Assembly (NCBI GenBank): GCA_942491485.1
Contig: CALOAX010000004.1
Coordinates: forward strand, 310,001 to 374,000
Source: Desulfoluna sp942491485
Lineage (GTDB): Bacteria > Desulfobacterota > Desulfobacteria > Desulfobacterales > Desulfolunaceae
DNA: 64,000 nt
Direction of reading: 5' to 3'
Part shown: positions 1-9,296 of the stretch, one piece after another
Numbering within the stretch: position 1 is the first letter of the stretch
Layout: each line of letters starts with the position of its first letter
Position numbers and translations under genes: made by a program
The notes under the pieces: generated by a model
The model's input: the letters and a program-made list of their open reading frames with translations, nothing else
What the model was told of the DNA's origin: nothing
The model's database searches: none

Positions 1-1
1 G

Positions 2-682
2 CATACCTTTTATGAGATGTTAACCGGTAAATTTTTGGTTTCGTCCATCAACCCTTCCTGGTTAATTTTTTCTAATGGATTCAGGAAAAGCAAGGTACGG
101 AATATCTTCAAACGCATTGAAGATATTTTTGCTTCCCTGGTTCTTCTTGCGATATTTTCTCCGGTCATCCTGACCTTTGCCATTTTGATCAAGCTTGATT
201 CTAAAGGTCCTGTATTTTTTTGTCAGGAGAGGCTGGGGCTTCACCACCGGGGTTACAAACTCTATAAATTCAGGTCCATGGTTGTCGATGCGGAAAAGGA
301 TACTGGCCCCGTGTGGGCGAAAAAAAATGATACAAGGGTTACACGCATCGGTGTGTTTATCAGAAAGTGGCGAATTGACGAGCTGCCTCAGCTTTTTAAC
401 GTCTTAAAGGGGGATATGAGTTTGGTAGGTCCCCGGCCGGAAAGGGCTCATTTTGTCAGGCAGCTTGAGGCTGCACTTCCTTATTATGCAGAACGGTTTG
501 CTGTGAGGCCAGGGGTGACAGGATGGGCTCAGGTTCGGCATGGGTATGGAGATTCTGTCGACGCTGCCATGGAAAAGCTCAACTATGATCTTTTTTATAT
601 TAAAAATATGTCAATTTTTTTGGATATTGTTATTGCCTTTCGAACCGTCAGAACAGTTCTTTTTGGTGTTGGTGCCCGATAG
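2..682 (+). CDS. Sugar transferase (polyprenyl glycosylphosphotransferase), 5' end cut by window
   Basis: This is the C-terminal part of a bacterial sugar transferase that loads the first sugar phosphate onto undecaprenyl phosphate at the inner membrane. The frame is open back to base 2, so the N-terminal part lies outside the window and the first ATG (17) is probably internal. After one hydrophobic segment (about residues 38-58) come the family blocks KFRSM, DELPQLFNVLKGDMS, VGPRPE and RPGVTGWAQV. The stretch before the membrane segment (FYEMLTGKF, PSWLIFSNGFRKSK) matches the form associated with PEP-CTERM/exosortase loci. It leads the + strand polysaccharide locus, 72 bp before the export gene. 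Confidence 0.93.
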   Translation, partial: HTFYEMLTGKFLVSSINPSWLIFSNGFRKSKVRNIFKRIEDIFASLVLLAIFSPVILTFAILIKLDSKGPVFFCQERLGLHHRGYKLYKFRSMVVDAEKDTGPVWAKKNDTRVTRIGVFIRKWRIDELPQLFNVLKGDMSLVGPRPERAHFVRQLEAALPYYAERFAVRPGVTGWAQVRHGYGDSVDAAMEKLNYDLFYIKNMSIFLDIVIAFRTVRTVLFGVGAR

Positions 683-753
683 TCTTTAGCCAGCAACTCT
701 CTACATGCAAATCATATTTAAATTTGGGGTTATGTTAACAAGGGGGCGGAGCT

Positions 754-1356
754 ATGTCTTATTGTAGGCCTTTATCGCTAATTATGGCTGTGTTTTTGAC
801 GTTGTTTTTCTGGGGTGCGCACGATGAATTGCACGCTAAGTTGGGTGAAATTAAAAATTCCAAAAGTTCCGATAATTATACTCTTGGCTATGGGGATGTC
901 ATTGATGTGCTGGTTTGGAAAGAAATTGACTTTACACTACAAAATTGCGTTATCCGTCTGGATGGAAAAATAACCTTGCCTTTGGTGGATGATATAAGGG
1001 CTGCGGGTCGAACAACCCGTGAGTTAAAGAGCCATTTAGAGATTGTTTTACGTAAGTACATCGATAAACCGGTGGTGACGGTGATTCTAAAGGAGGCCAG
1101 AAGTCAGCGTTTCTATATACTCGGAGAGGTTATGCGTACAGGTGAATATCACCTTTCAAAGGAGTTGACAGTTCTACAAGCCTTTGCCATTGCGGGAGGG
1201 TTCACGGAGTGGGCGAAAAAAAAGGAGATCTTCGTTCTGCGCCGAAGCGAGGTGAGAGATACTATGATAAAAGTAAATTATCAAGATATCATTGCCGGTA
1301 GGGATTTTAAGGGGAACATTATTCTGCAGGCAGATGATACCATTGTGGTGCCGTGA
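754..1356 (+). CDS. Polysaccharide export protein (Wza-like)
   Basis: A short (200 aa) periplasmic or outer-membrane export protein. It has an N-terminal hydrophobic signal (about residues 7-22), then a polysaccharide-export domain opening with YTLGYGDVIDVLVW, then an SLBB-like segment (RFYILGEVMRTGEY) ending in a DDTIVVP tail. No lipobox Cys is evident, unlike E. coli Wza. The start is supported by a G-rich ribosome site just before the ATG. It is much shorter than Wza, which is common for exosortase-linked export proteins. It lies between the priming transferase and a beta-barrel protein, consistent with export of the same polymer. Confidence 0.9.
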   Translation: MSYCRPLSLIMAVFLTLFFWGAHDELHAKLGEIKNSKSSDNYTLGYGDVIDVLVWKEIDFTLQNCVIRLDGKITLPLVDDIRAAGRTTRELKSHLEIVLRKYIDKPVVTVILKEARSQRFYILGEVMRTGEYHLSKELTVLQAFAIAGGFTEWAKKKEIFVLRRSEVRDTMIKVNYQDIIAGRDFKGNIILQADDTIVVP

Positions 1357-1463
1357 CGTTTGTGTCCGCAATATATGAATGTTATTCACTGGAATAACGA
1401 TAAGTACGCCCGCCTTTATGATCGGTATCTAACATCTTCTGGCCTGGAAGTTCATCCGTCATC

Positions 1464-2732
1464 ATGCTCATAACTAAAAAACAGATCTGCATATTATATT
1501 TCGTTTTTATTGTCATCCTTTGTGTCAGTGGTGGTTTTTGTCCCTCCGCTTTTGCTGATGTACGTTTGGGCGTGAAATCTGAGGTCGAGTACAATGACAA
1601 CCTGTTTTTAGACGAGTCTGATAAAATATCAGATGTAATGTACCGGGTTGCTCCCTGGATCGACATGATGAAGACGTGGTCACGGGCTAAAACGGAATTG
1701 AAATATCACCCCCGGTACACATGGTACGATAAGAATCCAACGTATGATTTTGCTGGGCACAACGTTCAGTTGAATATGTATGGTAAGCCTCGCAGGGACG
1801 TGGATTTTTCATTTGAAAATCTTTTTAATCGAAGTGAGGAGAGCGCCCTGGATCGTCAAGCGCTTCAGGGGGCCACCCGGCTTCCTTACTCAAATTACCG
1901 TTCAACGCTTCTTGGTTCCTGGACAGCAGGCAGAGATGAGTTATTAGGCTTTAGTCTTACCGGCGAAAGGCTTGACTACGATAGCGACAGTACATCTCAG
2001 GACAGCAGCGAAGCTGGTGCCCGCATAAATGCGCGCAAACGGGTTGGTGACCACGGGTTTTTGACCATTGATGCCGGGTACGCAGAGGGCTGGTATGACG
2101 ATTCGACATCCTACCAGTTAATCAATGGAACCCTTGGCTCGGAGTATGCTTTTAATTCAAAAAAACGCTTGTTCGTGAGGCTTCGAGGGTCGGAATACAC
2201 CGGAGACGCCCGAACAAATTATTCGACGTGGAACCCCCTGATAGGGATCGTCAGGATGTTCCCCAGCGGGCAATACGATATTGGTGCAGGGGTCCTTGTT
2301 CGTTCCGAAGAGGGGGAAGAAACCACATATGAACCCTCTATTGTCGGGAATGCCGACGTTACAAAGATATGGCGCAGGGGGGAAGTAACTTTCTCTGCGT
2401 CAGCCGGTCACGAAGAACAGTATGTTGATTTCGACAATCCGGGTTTTGATACTTTTGTTTCCGGGATGGTATCAGGGTGGTATGGGATCGCCAAGGATTG
2501 GAAGGGAGCTGGCCGTTGTGAGTTGCGTGACGATGCGTATATGGAAACCCGGCCCGGGGAGCGCGATCGAAACGATGTTTCCTTCAGGCTCAAGGTCGGG
2601 ATTGAGCGCCAGCTCATAAGGCGGGCGAGCATGAACCTTGATTACTCTTACAATTCGCGTTGGTCCAATATTGATGAGTATGAGTACGAGGAGAACAGCA
2701 TCATCCTGAGCCTGAATATCTATACACGATAA
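1464..2732 (+). CDS. Outer-membrane beta-barrel protein of the exosortase EPS locus
   Basis: A 422-residue protein with a signal peptide (hydrophobic about 9-26, cleavage near AFA-DV). The rest is dominated by alternating, aromatic-rich strands with many Tyr, Asp and Arg residues, and it ends in NSIILSLNIYTR, a typical barrel closing strand. The N-terminal segment (RLGVKSEVEYNDNLFLDES) resembles the outer-membrane proteins of PEP-CTERM EPS clusters. The role is inferred: outer-membrane porin or secretin partner for polymer export. A family such as TIGR03016 is likely but was not tested. Confidence 0.75.
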   Translation: MLITKKQICILYFVFIVILCVSGGFCPSAFADVRLGVKSEVEYNDNLFLDESDKISDVMYRVAPWIDMMKTWSRAKTELKYHPRYTWYDKNPTYDFAGHNVQLNMYGKPRRDVDFSFENLFNRSEESALDRQALQGATRLPYSNYRSTLLGSWTAGRDELLGFSLTGERLDYDSDSTSQDSSEAGARINARKRVGDHGFLTIDAGYAEGWYDDSTSYQLINGTLGSEYAFNSKKRLFVRLRGSEYTGDARTNYSTWNPLIGIVRMFPSGQYDIGAGVLVRSEEGEETTYEPSIVGNADVTKIWRRGEVTFSASAGHEEQYVDFDNPGFDTFVSGMVSGWYGIAKDWKGAGRCELRDDAYMETRPGERDRNDVSFRLKVGIERQLIRRASMNLDYSYNSRWSNIDEYEYEENSIILSLNIYTR

Positions 2733-2925
2733 AGAAAAAGAGGGCTTGAAATGTTGACGCATGATACCGGACCAGAAAACAAGCTGTCAAAGGGGTTAAA
2801 CCTGTGTGTCTTTTATTTTCCCATCGAGATAACGCCTTTTTTTGTCATGTAAGATTTCGAGGTAGTGATTTTTTATTGGAAAAAACAATAGCGCCTTTGA
2901 GGCCAGGATATCCTGGAGGACATGA

Positions 2926-3834
2926 ATGCTGAAGGGTGAATCTGACCCCGGTGAGCAGAGAGAACCGGTATTCCTGATGACCGTCGACATAGAAGACTGG
3001 TTCCAGGTAGAAAATTTCAAGCCGTGGATATCTTATGATTCCTGGGGCCACCGTGAGTTACGTGTGGAGAAGAATACACTGGAGCTTTTGGATCTTCTGG
3101 ATGGGGTGCTGGGCACCCGAAGAATCAAGGGAACATTTTTTTTATTGGGCTGGGTGGCAGAGAGACTGCCGCATTTGGTGAAGGAGATCGAAACCAGAGG
3201 CCATGAAGTGGCATCGCATGGGTACCGCCATCGAATGGTCTCGACGTGTACTGATAAGGAACTTCTGGATGATTTGATTTTCAGCAAACGGCTGCTGGAG
3301 GACATCCTTGGAAAAAAGGTGGCGGGGTACAGGGCACCCAGTTTTTCCATTGAGCCACGCTTGATAAGTGCTTTGAAAAAGGCGGGCTATGGGTATGACT
3401 CCAGCTACAATTCATTCAACGGCAATCGTCGGTATGGGACCTTGGTGGGGCAGAATCCTGTAAAAAAAGGGATTATCCGGTTCCGCAATGGGATATCCGA
3501 GCTTCCCGTAAGCAACCTCTCGCTTCGGGGGAAAACGATTCCCTGGGGGGGCGGAGGATTTTTCAGGTTGATTCCCAAAGGGGTCTATGCCCATGGGGTG
3601 AAGGGTCATATGGCTCGTGAAGGCGCATTTCTTTTCTATCTGCACCCCTGGGAAATAGATCCGAATCAGCCCCGTGTTGCTGAGGCTTCACCGGGGTTCA
3701 GGTTTAGGCATTATACGAACCTTCATGCCACTGGAACGAAGTTGAGTTACCTGTTGAACCAAATCCAAGGTGCTTCATTTCTGACATGTTCTGAGTATCT
3801 TGACAGGGCGGTTTACCAACCCGATGGATCTTAA
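2926..3834 (+). CDS. XrtA-associated polysaccharide deacetylase
   Basis: A NodB-fold carbohydrate esterase of 302 aa. It contains the first catalytic block VDIEDWF, the GTFFLLGWVAERLP segment, the metal-binding EVASHGYRHRMV block with H-x3-H, and the YRAPSFS block. It ends in a DUF3473-like region with FYLHPWEIDP. This arrangement is that of the PEP-CTERM-associated deacetylases (TIGR03006 type). It probably removes acetyl groups from the exported polysaccharide. No signal peptide is visible. An AGGA-type ribosome site precedes the ATG. It is followed 38 bp later by the exosortase. Confidence 0.9.
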   Translation: MLKGESDPGEQREPVFLMTVDIEDWFQVENFKPWISYDSWGHRELRVEKNTLELLDLLDGVLGTRRIKGTFFLLGWVAERLPHLVKEIETRGHEVASHGYRHRMVSTCTDKELLDDLIFSKRLLEDILGKKVAGYRAPSFSIEPRLISALKKAGYGYDSSYNSFNGNRRYGTLVGQNPVKKGIIRFRNGISELPVSNLSLRGKTIPWGGGGFFRLIPKGVYAHGVKGHMAREGAFLFYLHPWEIDPNQPRVAEASPGFRFRHYTNLHATGTKLSYLLNQIQGASFLTCSEYLDRAVYQPDGS

Positions 3835-3872
3835 GAACCCATCCGTACTTATGGCTGAGAGAGGTTGTAATT

Positions 3873-4805
3873 ATGGGTAATAGGCTGGATTTAAGGTGGC
3901 TGATGGTTGCCTTCCCGGCAGATACAGGGGGCGATCACCAAGGTGTTTGCATGGAAGATAACCAGGACCGTATCACCTGGAGTGTCTTGCTCATTGTGAT
4001 GCTCGCATGCAGCTTTGTCGTGGTTTTCTGGCCCACGATGACATCGTTGGTGAACGCATGGGGGAGGGGGGAAGACAATTCACATGGGTTTCTCATTGTG
4101 CCCGTCAGTATGTATCTTCTGTGGGGGAAGAGAGGCGATATCGCCCGCCTCCGTTTTCAGCCGTCATTATGGGGTATCGTGCTGATTGTCCTATCGCTGG
4201 TTTTGTATGTTGTTTCACGTCATGCCGGTATTTTGACACTGGCGCCGTTTGCCATGGTGCTGCTTTTACATGGTATTGTTATTTATCTGCTCGGGTTTCG
4301 TATATTCAACGAGTTGATTTTTCCTCTTTTGTTTCTGTTTTTGATGATTCCTGTTCCTTCCCAAATATACTCGGCAATGACAATCCCATTGCAGCTGTTG
4401 GTGACGAAGGCCAGTGTGTTTATCGTCGATTTTTTAGGGGTGGCTGTGTTGCGGGAGGGGAATGTGATCCATTTGGCCGAAAAAACATTTCAGGTGGTTC
4501 GCGCGTGCAGTGGGTTACGTTCACTGGTGGCTCTTTTGGCCCTGACTCTTATTGTTGGGTATATGACGCTGCGTACCTGTATTGGGCGAACGGTACTTGT
4601 CGCTGCGGGTTTACCTGTTGCCATTACGGTTAATATTTTAAGGGTTGTGTTGATGGTTCTGGCATTTCACTGGTTCCGTTTTGATCTGACAGACGACAGT
4701 GTCCATTCGCTGTTCGGCATGGTCATTTTTTGTATTGCCCTTTTGATTGTCACCTTTATTCAAAGGATGGTTGCTCATTGGGAAACATGTCCAGAAGCAG
4801 AATAG
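3873..4805 (+). CDS. Exosortase (transpeptidase of the PEP-CTERM system)
   Basis: A polytopic inner-membrane protein (310 aa, about eight hydrophobic segments) that recognises C-terminal PEP-CTERM tripartite signals. The proposed catalytic residues are all visible: Cys212 in RACSGLRSL, Arg257 in VNILRV and His278 in SVHSLFG. The family HGFLIVP motif is at about residue 71. The EpsI domain often fused at the C terminus is a separate downstream gene here. A GAGAGG ribosome site supports the start at 3873; Met27 at 3951 is an alternative. A candidate substrate is encoded at 26512-27201. Confidence 0.93.
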   Translation: MGNRLDLRWLMVAFPADTGGDHQGVCMEDNQDRITWSVLLIVMLACSFVVVFWPTMTSLVNAWGRGEDNSHGFLIVPVSMYLLWGKRGDIARLRFQPSLWGIVLIVLSLVLYVVSRHAGILTLAPFAMVLLLHGIVIYLLGFRIFNELIFPLLFLFLMIPVPSQIYSAMTIPLQLLVTKASVFIVDFLGVAVLREGNVIHLAEKTFQVVRACSGLRSLVALLALTLIVGYMTLRTCIGRTVLVAAGLPVAITVNILRVVLMVLAFHWFRFDLTDDSVHSLFGMVIFCIALLIVTFIQRMVAHWETCPEAE

Positions 4806-5422
4806 TGATTGTCATCGTTTTGGTACTTATCGCAGGTGCCGTGGCTCGCATGGAACGCGGTGTTGACGTGAAGACAAAAGAGGTTCCGTTGACTCGAGCC
4901 CTGGAACATCTGGGGGCTTGGGAATGCTCTGCTGTCCAACAACTGGATCAGGGGGTTGTTGCCACTCTTGATTTGGATGATTACGCATACATGAAGTACA
5001 GAAAAAACGACGATACCGTCTCGCTTTATGTCGGGTATTACTATTCGTCTTCAAAAATTGGGGCCGCCCACGATCCCATGGTTTGTTTTCCCGGTCAGGG
5101 TTGGAAAGTTTCGGATCGATCCACAGGACAGGTGGACATTCACCCGGGAGAGAGGGTCGCCTACGCCATGATGACGGCCCAGTTGGGTGAAAAGAAGTCA
5201 CTGATTGTCTATTGGTTTCAGGCCCATGACACCTCAAATGCATCTACTTTCAGGCAAAAATTGGCGTTGATATGGAAGAAGGTTATCCATAACGAGGAGG
5301 ACAATGCCTTTGTCAGGGTGACCATACCCGTTGAGGGGAGGCCCATGGAGCAATATCGTCAGCTCGCGAGTCTGTTTATTAAGGATTTTTATCCTGTATT
5401 TCTGTCTTATGTGGAGAGTTGA
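4787..5422 (+). CDS. epsI: EpsI, exosortase-associated protein
   Basis: A 211-residue EpsI-domain protein, normally exosortase-linked, with an N-terminal membrane anchor (about residues 5-22). Motifs seen are LYVGYYYSS, HDPMVCFPGQGW and the region around VYWFQ. The first ATG of the open frame (4730) lies well inside the exosortase gene. The start at 4787, giving MSRSRIVIV, places the anchor at the N terminus and overlaps the exosortase stop by only 19 bp, implying translational coupling. It probably acts at the periplasmic face with the exosortase, but its exact function is not established. Confidence 0.9.
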   Translation: MSRSRIVIVIVLVLIAGAVARMERGVDVKTKEVPLTRALEHLGAWECSAVQQLDQGVVATLDLDDYAYMKYRKNDDTVSLYVGYYYSSSKIGAAHDPMVCFPGQGWKVSDRSTGQVDIHPGERVAYAMMTAQLGEKKSLIVYWFQAHDTSNASTFRQKLALIWKKVIHNEEDNAFVRVTIPVEGRPMEQYRQLASLFIKDFYPVFLSYVES

Positions 5423-5455
5423 TATGGTTCGTTCAAGAGAAAAGGCGGGTGGCGG

Positions 5456-6607
5456 ATGGAGATGGTTTTAAAAGGTTATTGTCTGTTGTCTCTGCTGGTT
5501 GTTTTTTATGTGTATGCGGGCTACCCTCTGAGTGTTTTTCTTCTTTCAATGGTTGTGGGGAGGCGCATTGAAAAAGGGGAGTATTGCCCTCGTGTGACCC
5601 TGGTGTCCGCTGCATACAATGAGTCTGCCATTATAGAGAAATCAATCAAGAACAAGCTTGCTCTGGATTATCCGACGGACAAAATCGAGTATATCATCGT
5701 TTCAGATGCGTCCAGTGATGGGACAGATGATATTGTCCGGACCTACGCTGCCAGCGGTGTCACACTGATGCGGCAGGATGAGCGGATGGGGAAGACGGCT
5801 GCATTGAACCTTGCAGCAGGGAAAGCATCCGGTGAGATACTTGTTTTTGCTGATGCTAACTCCATGTTTAAGAGGGACACGCTTCGAAAACTTCTTCAGA
5901 ATTTTAATGATGCTGAGGTTGGTTATGTCACAGGCAAGATGATTTATGTCAATGCCAGTGGGGCTGTTATCGGAGACGGATGCAGCGCCTACATGCGATA
6001 TGAAAATGTCTTGAGGACGTATGAAACACGTCTCGGATCCATTGTGGGAGTCGATGGAGGGGTCGATGCCGTCAGACGTGAGCTCTACACTGAGATGAAG
6101 AACGATCAGTTACCTGATTTTGTGCTTCCCCTTCACGTTGTTGCTCAAGGGTATCGTGTGGTTTACGAACCATCTGCGATTCTTAAAGAGGGGGCGTTGG
6201 CGGAAACAACAGATGAGTACAGGATGCGGGTACGTGTTGCTCTCAGATCCTTTTGGGCCTTAAGGGATATGCGGCAATTGCTGTTTCCAGAGAAGTTTCG
6301 GCTGTTCTCATGGCAATTGTGGTCCCACAAGCTGTTAAGGTATCTCTGTTTTATCTTTTTGGGGTCAGCCCTGTTTACCAACCTGATGCTGTGGAATGCA
6401 GGCTCTTTGTTCTTGATCACTTTATGCTTTCAGATATTTATCTATGTGGGCGCACTGACTTCCTTGGCTTTAGAGAAAAAGGGAATGAAAAATACCCTGT
6501 TGAATTTGTGCCACTATTTTGTGGTTGTGAACCTTGCATCGGCACACGCTTTTATAAAATATTTGCGGGGCCAAAAGGTTGTCACCTGGAACCCCAGGAA
6601 GGGTTGA
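5456..6607 (+). CDS. Membrane-bound family 2 glycosyltransferase
   Basis: A 383-residue processive-type GT2. It has one N-terminal membrane segment (about 8-33), a cytosolic GT-A domain (VTLVSAAYNE, SDASSDGTDD, FADANSMF, then GVDGGVDAVRREL), and at least two C-terminal membrane segments (about 300-360). It uses a nucleotide sugar and probably extends the lipid-linked repeat unit. It starts 33 bp after epsI. The next gene begins 51 bp downstream. Confidence 0.9.
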   Translation: MEMVLKGYCLLSLLVVFYVYAGYPLSVFLLSMVVGRRIEKGEYCPRVTLVSAAYNESAIIEKSIKNKLALDYPTDKIEYIIVSDASSDGTDDIVRTYAASGVTLMRQDERMGKTAALNLAAGKASGEILVFADANSMFKRDTLRKLLQNFNDAEVGYVTGKMIYVNASGAVIGDGCSAYMRYENVLRTYETRLGSIVGVDGGVDAVRRELYTEMKNDQLPDFVLPLHVVAQGYRVVYEPSAILKEGALAETTDEYRMRVRVALRSFWALRDMRQLLFPEKFRLFSWQLWSHKLLRYLCFIFLGSALFTNLMLWNAGSLFLITLCFQIFIYVGALTSLALEKKGMKNTLLNLCHYFVVVNLASAHAFIKYLRGQKVVTWNPRKG

Positions 6608-6658
6608 CTTATTCATCACGCTTTTTATGGCAGTAATAAAAATGAAGAGGATACAGCG

Positions 6659-7813
6659 TTGGCCGCGTCTGGTTGCGAGATGACGGTTGTGCATCTTATC
6701 GACAGTGGGGGGCTGTATGGAGCGGAAATAATGCTTCTGACCCTTGCTGAAGAACAGTTGAAAATGGGGATGACCCCTGTCATTGCGAGTATTGGGGATA
6801 AGAAGACCGGGGAGAAGCCCATTGAGAAGGAGGCCAGGGGAAGGGGGATTGGGGTCAGGCGGTTTGAAATGATCCCCGGCCCCAATGTTTTCGGGGCGAT
6901 TAAGCTGCTACGCTATATTCGCTCAATTCGAGGCGATCTCATCCACTCCCATGGTTACAAAGGAAACATTCTGCTCGGTTTTCTTCCCTCTTCCCTGCGC
7001 CGGGTTCCCATGCTGACCACCATCCACGGCTACACCGGTTCTGGTGGTTTGAATCGTATGAGCCTGTATGAGTCGTTGGATCGTTTCAGCCATCGGTTTC
7101 TTGACAAAACGGTTCTCGTCAATGAGAGAATGCGCGAGTTGCCCTTCTTTTTAAAATCCGAGAAAAAGGGACAGGCGGTCATCAACAATGGGATTCCCTT
7201 GAATGATGAGATCCCGTTCTCCAACCATCAGGGACACTGCACAACGGTGGCGCGCTTCTGCAAAGAGGGCTTGACCATTGGCTCTATTGGCCGGTTATCA
7301 CAGGAAAAGGGCTTTGAGGATCTGGTAGATGCTTTGGGCCTTCTGGTTTACTCTGGCGTGGATGCCCGGCTGGTCATCATCGGAGAGGGTGCCGAAAGGG
7401 CGGCCCTGGAGACGCAGATTGCACGAAACGGGTTGGCTGATCGGGTGCTGATGCCCGGGTATATACCGCATGGAAAACACCTCATTCCCTTATTTGATCT
7501 TTACGCAATCACCTCCCTGACAGAAGGGCTTCCCATCACACTGCTGGAGGCAATGCAGGCACGTGTGCCTATCGTGGCAACGTCCGTCGGTGGCATTCCC
7601 GATGTGATCAATCATGAAAAAGAAGGGGTGCTGGTGCCTCCACAACAGCCGGGTAAACTGGCAGAGGCTGTGATGTGGTTGATCGAAAATCCGTTGCGCC
7701 GCAAAGAGATGACGTGGCGTGCATTTACTAAGGTGGCATCAGAGTACTCTGCGGAAAAAATGGTACAACAGTACCTGAAACTCTACACAGAACTTACATC
7801 CTCAGTGAACTGA
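6659..7813 (+). CDS. Family 4 glycosyltransferase
   Basis: A GT-B fold glycosyltransferase (384 aa). The N-terminal Rossmann half begins VVHLIDSGGLYGAE. The C-terminal half carries GSIGRLSQEKGFEDLVDAL, VIIGEGAER, the SLTEGLPITLLEAM nucleotide-sugar block and VATSVGGIPDVI. A TTG start at 6659 is chosen because AAGAGG lies eight bases upstream; the in-frame ATG at 6680 has no ribosome site. It is soluble or peripheral at the inner membrane. A 267-bp non-coding gap follows. Confidence 0.9.
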   Translation: MAASGCEMTVVHLIDSGGLYGAEIMLLTLAEEQLKMGMTPVIASIGDKKTGEKPIEKEARGRGIGVRRFEMIPGPNVFGAIKLLRYIRSIRGDLIHSHGYKGNILLGFLPSSLRRVPMLTTIHGYTGSGGLNRMSLYESLDRFSHRFLDKTVLVNERMRELPFFLKSEKKGQAVINNGIPLNDEIPFSNHQGHCTTVARFCKEGLTIGSIGRLSQEKGFEDLVDALGLLVYSGVDARLVIIGEGAERAALETQIARNGLADRVLMPGYIPHGKHLIPLFDLYAITSLTEGLPITLLEAMQARVPIVATSVGGIPDVINHEKEGVLVPPQQPGKLAEAVMWLIENPLRRKEMTWRAFTKVASEYSAEKMVQQYLKLYTELTSSVN

Positions 7814-7840
7814 AGCATCGTTGTGCTGTGTAACGATGCT
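7814..7840 (+). terminator. Possible hairpin terminator after the glycosyltransferase gene
   Basis: AGCATCGTT and AACGATGCT form a nine-base inverted repeat with a nine-base loop, directly after the stop at 7813. There is no T-run, so intrinsic termination is uncertain. Its place in the only sizeable gap of the upstream half of the locus suggests a transcription-unit boundary. Confidence 0.3.
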
Positions 7841-8080
7841 GTTACGTATCTGTTTTATACAATTTTGAAGTGTCCCCCCGAAACCCGAAGAACACATCTT
7901 TTTTCTCCTTATGTCGATAGCCTGACAATTTTAAGCGCGATCATGTTGAAATAGGGCGCCTGTTGTCCAAACCGTCGTCTTTGTTTTGCTGGCGTGGTTT
8001 GGGCATTGGGGCGTGACCTGTTGTCGATTTTCAGCCCTTGGGGCGGCACTTTCTGGCCGTGAAAGGTAAGAAACGAAGAC

Positions 8081-9202
8081 GTGCAGCGAATTCATGTGGC
8101 TTATATTCTGGATCAGTTTGGTACAGGAGGAACGGAGAATCAGCTGAAACTGTTGATGGAGGGGCTGGACCGATCCAGGTTCAGGGTGTCGTTGTACCTG
8201 TTACGGGGTGACGCGGAGATGGTCGTTGAGAATGTTGCCGTTCATCGCTTGGGTATTGATTCGATCGTGAGCATAAAGGGAGTTAAAGGACTTCTGCGTT
8301 TGAGTCGCCGTTTGAGAAGGGAGCGTGTCGATATTCTCCAGACGTTTATGCAGGATGCGACCATTGTCGGAGTTCTGGCGGCTCGAATATCAGGGTTACG
8401 CAATATTGTCGTTTCCATAGAGGACATGCTCTTTTGGGCCACCCCTGTCAAACTGGCAGTCCATAAACTGATGGTCCTTCTCTCCCATTCAATCCGGGTC
8501 AATTCTCATGCAATTAAAGAGAGCATCGGGCGAGAATTTTTCTTTGCTGATATCAGCGTGATTCATAATGGTATCCCTACAAAAGATAGCCCTTTCCGCG
8601 GGAGTGCTTACCGGCACAGGCTCATGCAGCAGTTAAAGCTGGGCTGTGATTTGCCCATTGTCGTTATCGTCTCCAATTTAAACAGACGGGTGAAACGGGT
8701 TGATCTCTTTGTTGAGGCAGCCGCGATGGTCCTAAAAAAAATCGATGCTCTGTTTGTTATTGTGGGCGACGGGGCCCTGCGTATTGAAATTGAAGCACAG
8801 ATTGAACGGCTGAACAGCACCGAGAGGATTGTTCTTATGGGGCAGAGGCGTGATGTCGCCGTCATTTACGCAGGAGCCGATCTTGCCGCTAACACATCGG
8901 ATTCGGAAGGACTTGCCAATTCGGTTATTGAAGGCATGAGAGCCGGACTTCCCATAATAGCCAGTGATGTTCCGGGAAACAGGGAGGCCCTGCATCCCGG
9001 GAGGTCCGGCTGGCTTTTTGCTCCCAACAATTCTCAGGCGCTTGCAGAGGCATTTGAAAAGGCCCTTGGAGACCCCAAAGCAAGGATGCGTATGGGGCTC
9101 TACGGTCGGTGGAATGTCTCATCAAATTATCAGGTGACACGGATGGTTCAGGGCCATGAGAGGCTGTACCGACGAATCGTTGGAAAAGGCATTGGCCATT
9201 GA
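8081..9202 (+). CDS. Family 4 glycosyltransferase
   Basis: A second GT-B glycosyltransferase (373 aa), beginning at a GTG with HVAYILDQFGTGGTENQ. It has the donor-binding half VIVSNLNRRVKRVDLFVEAA, FVIVGDGALR, NTSDSEGLANSVIEGM and IASDVPGNREAL. The E-x7-E type pair in the donor site is present. The 5' gap (7841-8080) could hold a separate promoter. The acceptor sugar cannot be deduced. Confidence 0.9.
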   Translation: MQRIHVAYILDQFGTGGTENQLKLLMEGLDRSRFRVSLYLLRGDAEMVVENVAVHRLGIDSIVSIKGVKGLLRLSRRLRRERVDILQTFMQDATIVGVLAARISGLRNIVVSIEDMLFWATPVKLAVHKLMVLLSHSIRVNSHAIKESIGREFFFADISVIHNGIPTKDSPFRGSAYRHRLMQQLKLGCDLPIVVIVSNLNRRVKRVDLFVEAAAMVLKKIDALFVIVGDGALRIEIEAQIERLNSTERIVLMGQRRDVAVIYAGADLAANTSDSEGLANSVIEGMRAGLPIIASDVPGNREALHPGRSGWLFAPNNSQALAEAFEKALGDPKARMRMGLYGRWNVSSNYQVTRMVQGHERLYRRIVGKGIGH

Positions 9203-9296
9203 CCACTCGGGTTGGGTTTATTTTCTGTAAAGGGCCGAAGACTGCCTGGCGGAGACGCTGTCGTTGACATTTTGCGTAAAGACGGAGTGACAAGAT

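Noticed and set aside
7990..8005. Sigma-54-like TGGCGTGGTTTGGGCA before the glycosyltransferase at 8081
   Set aside because: GG and GC are ten bases apart as required, but the -12 half (GGGCA) is off the TTGCA consensus and no other example was found in the locus.
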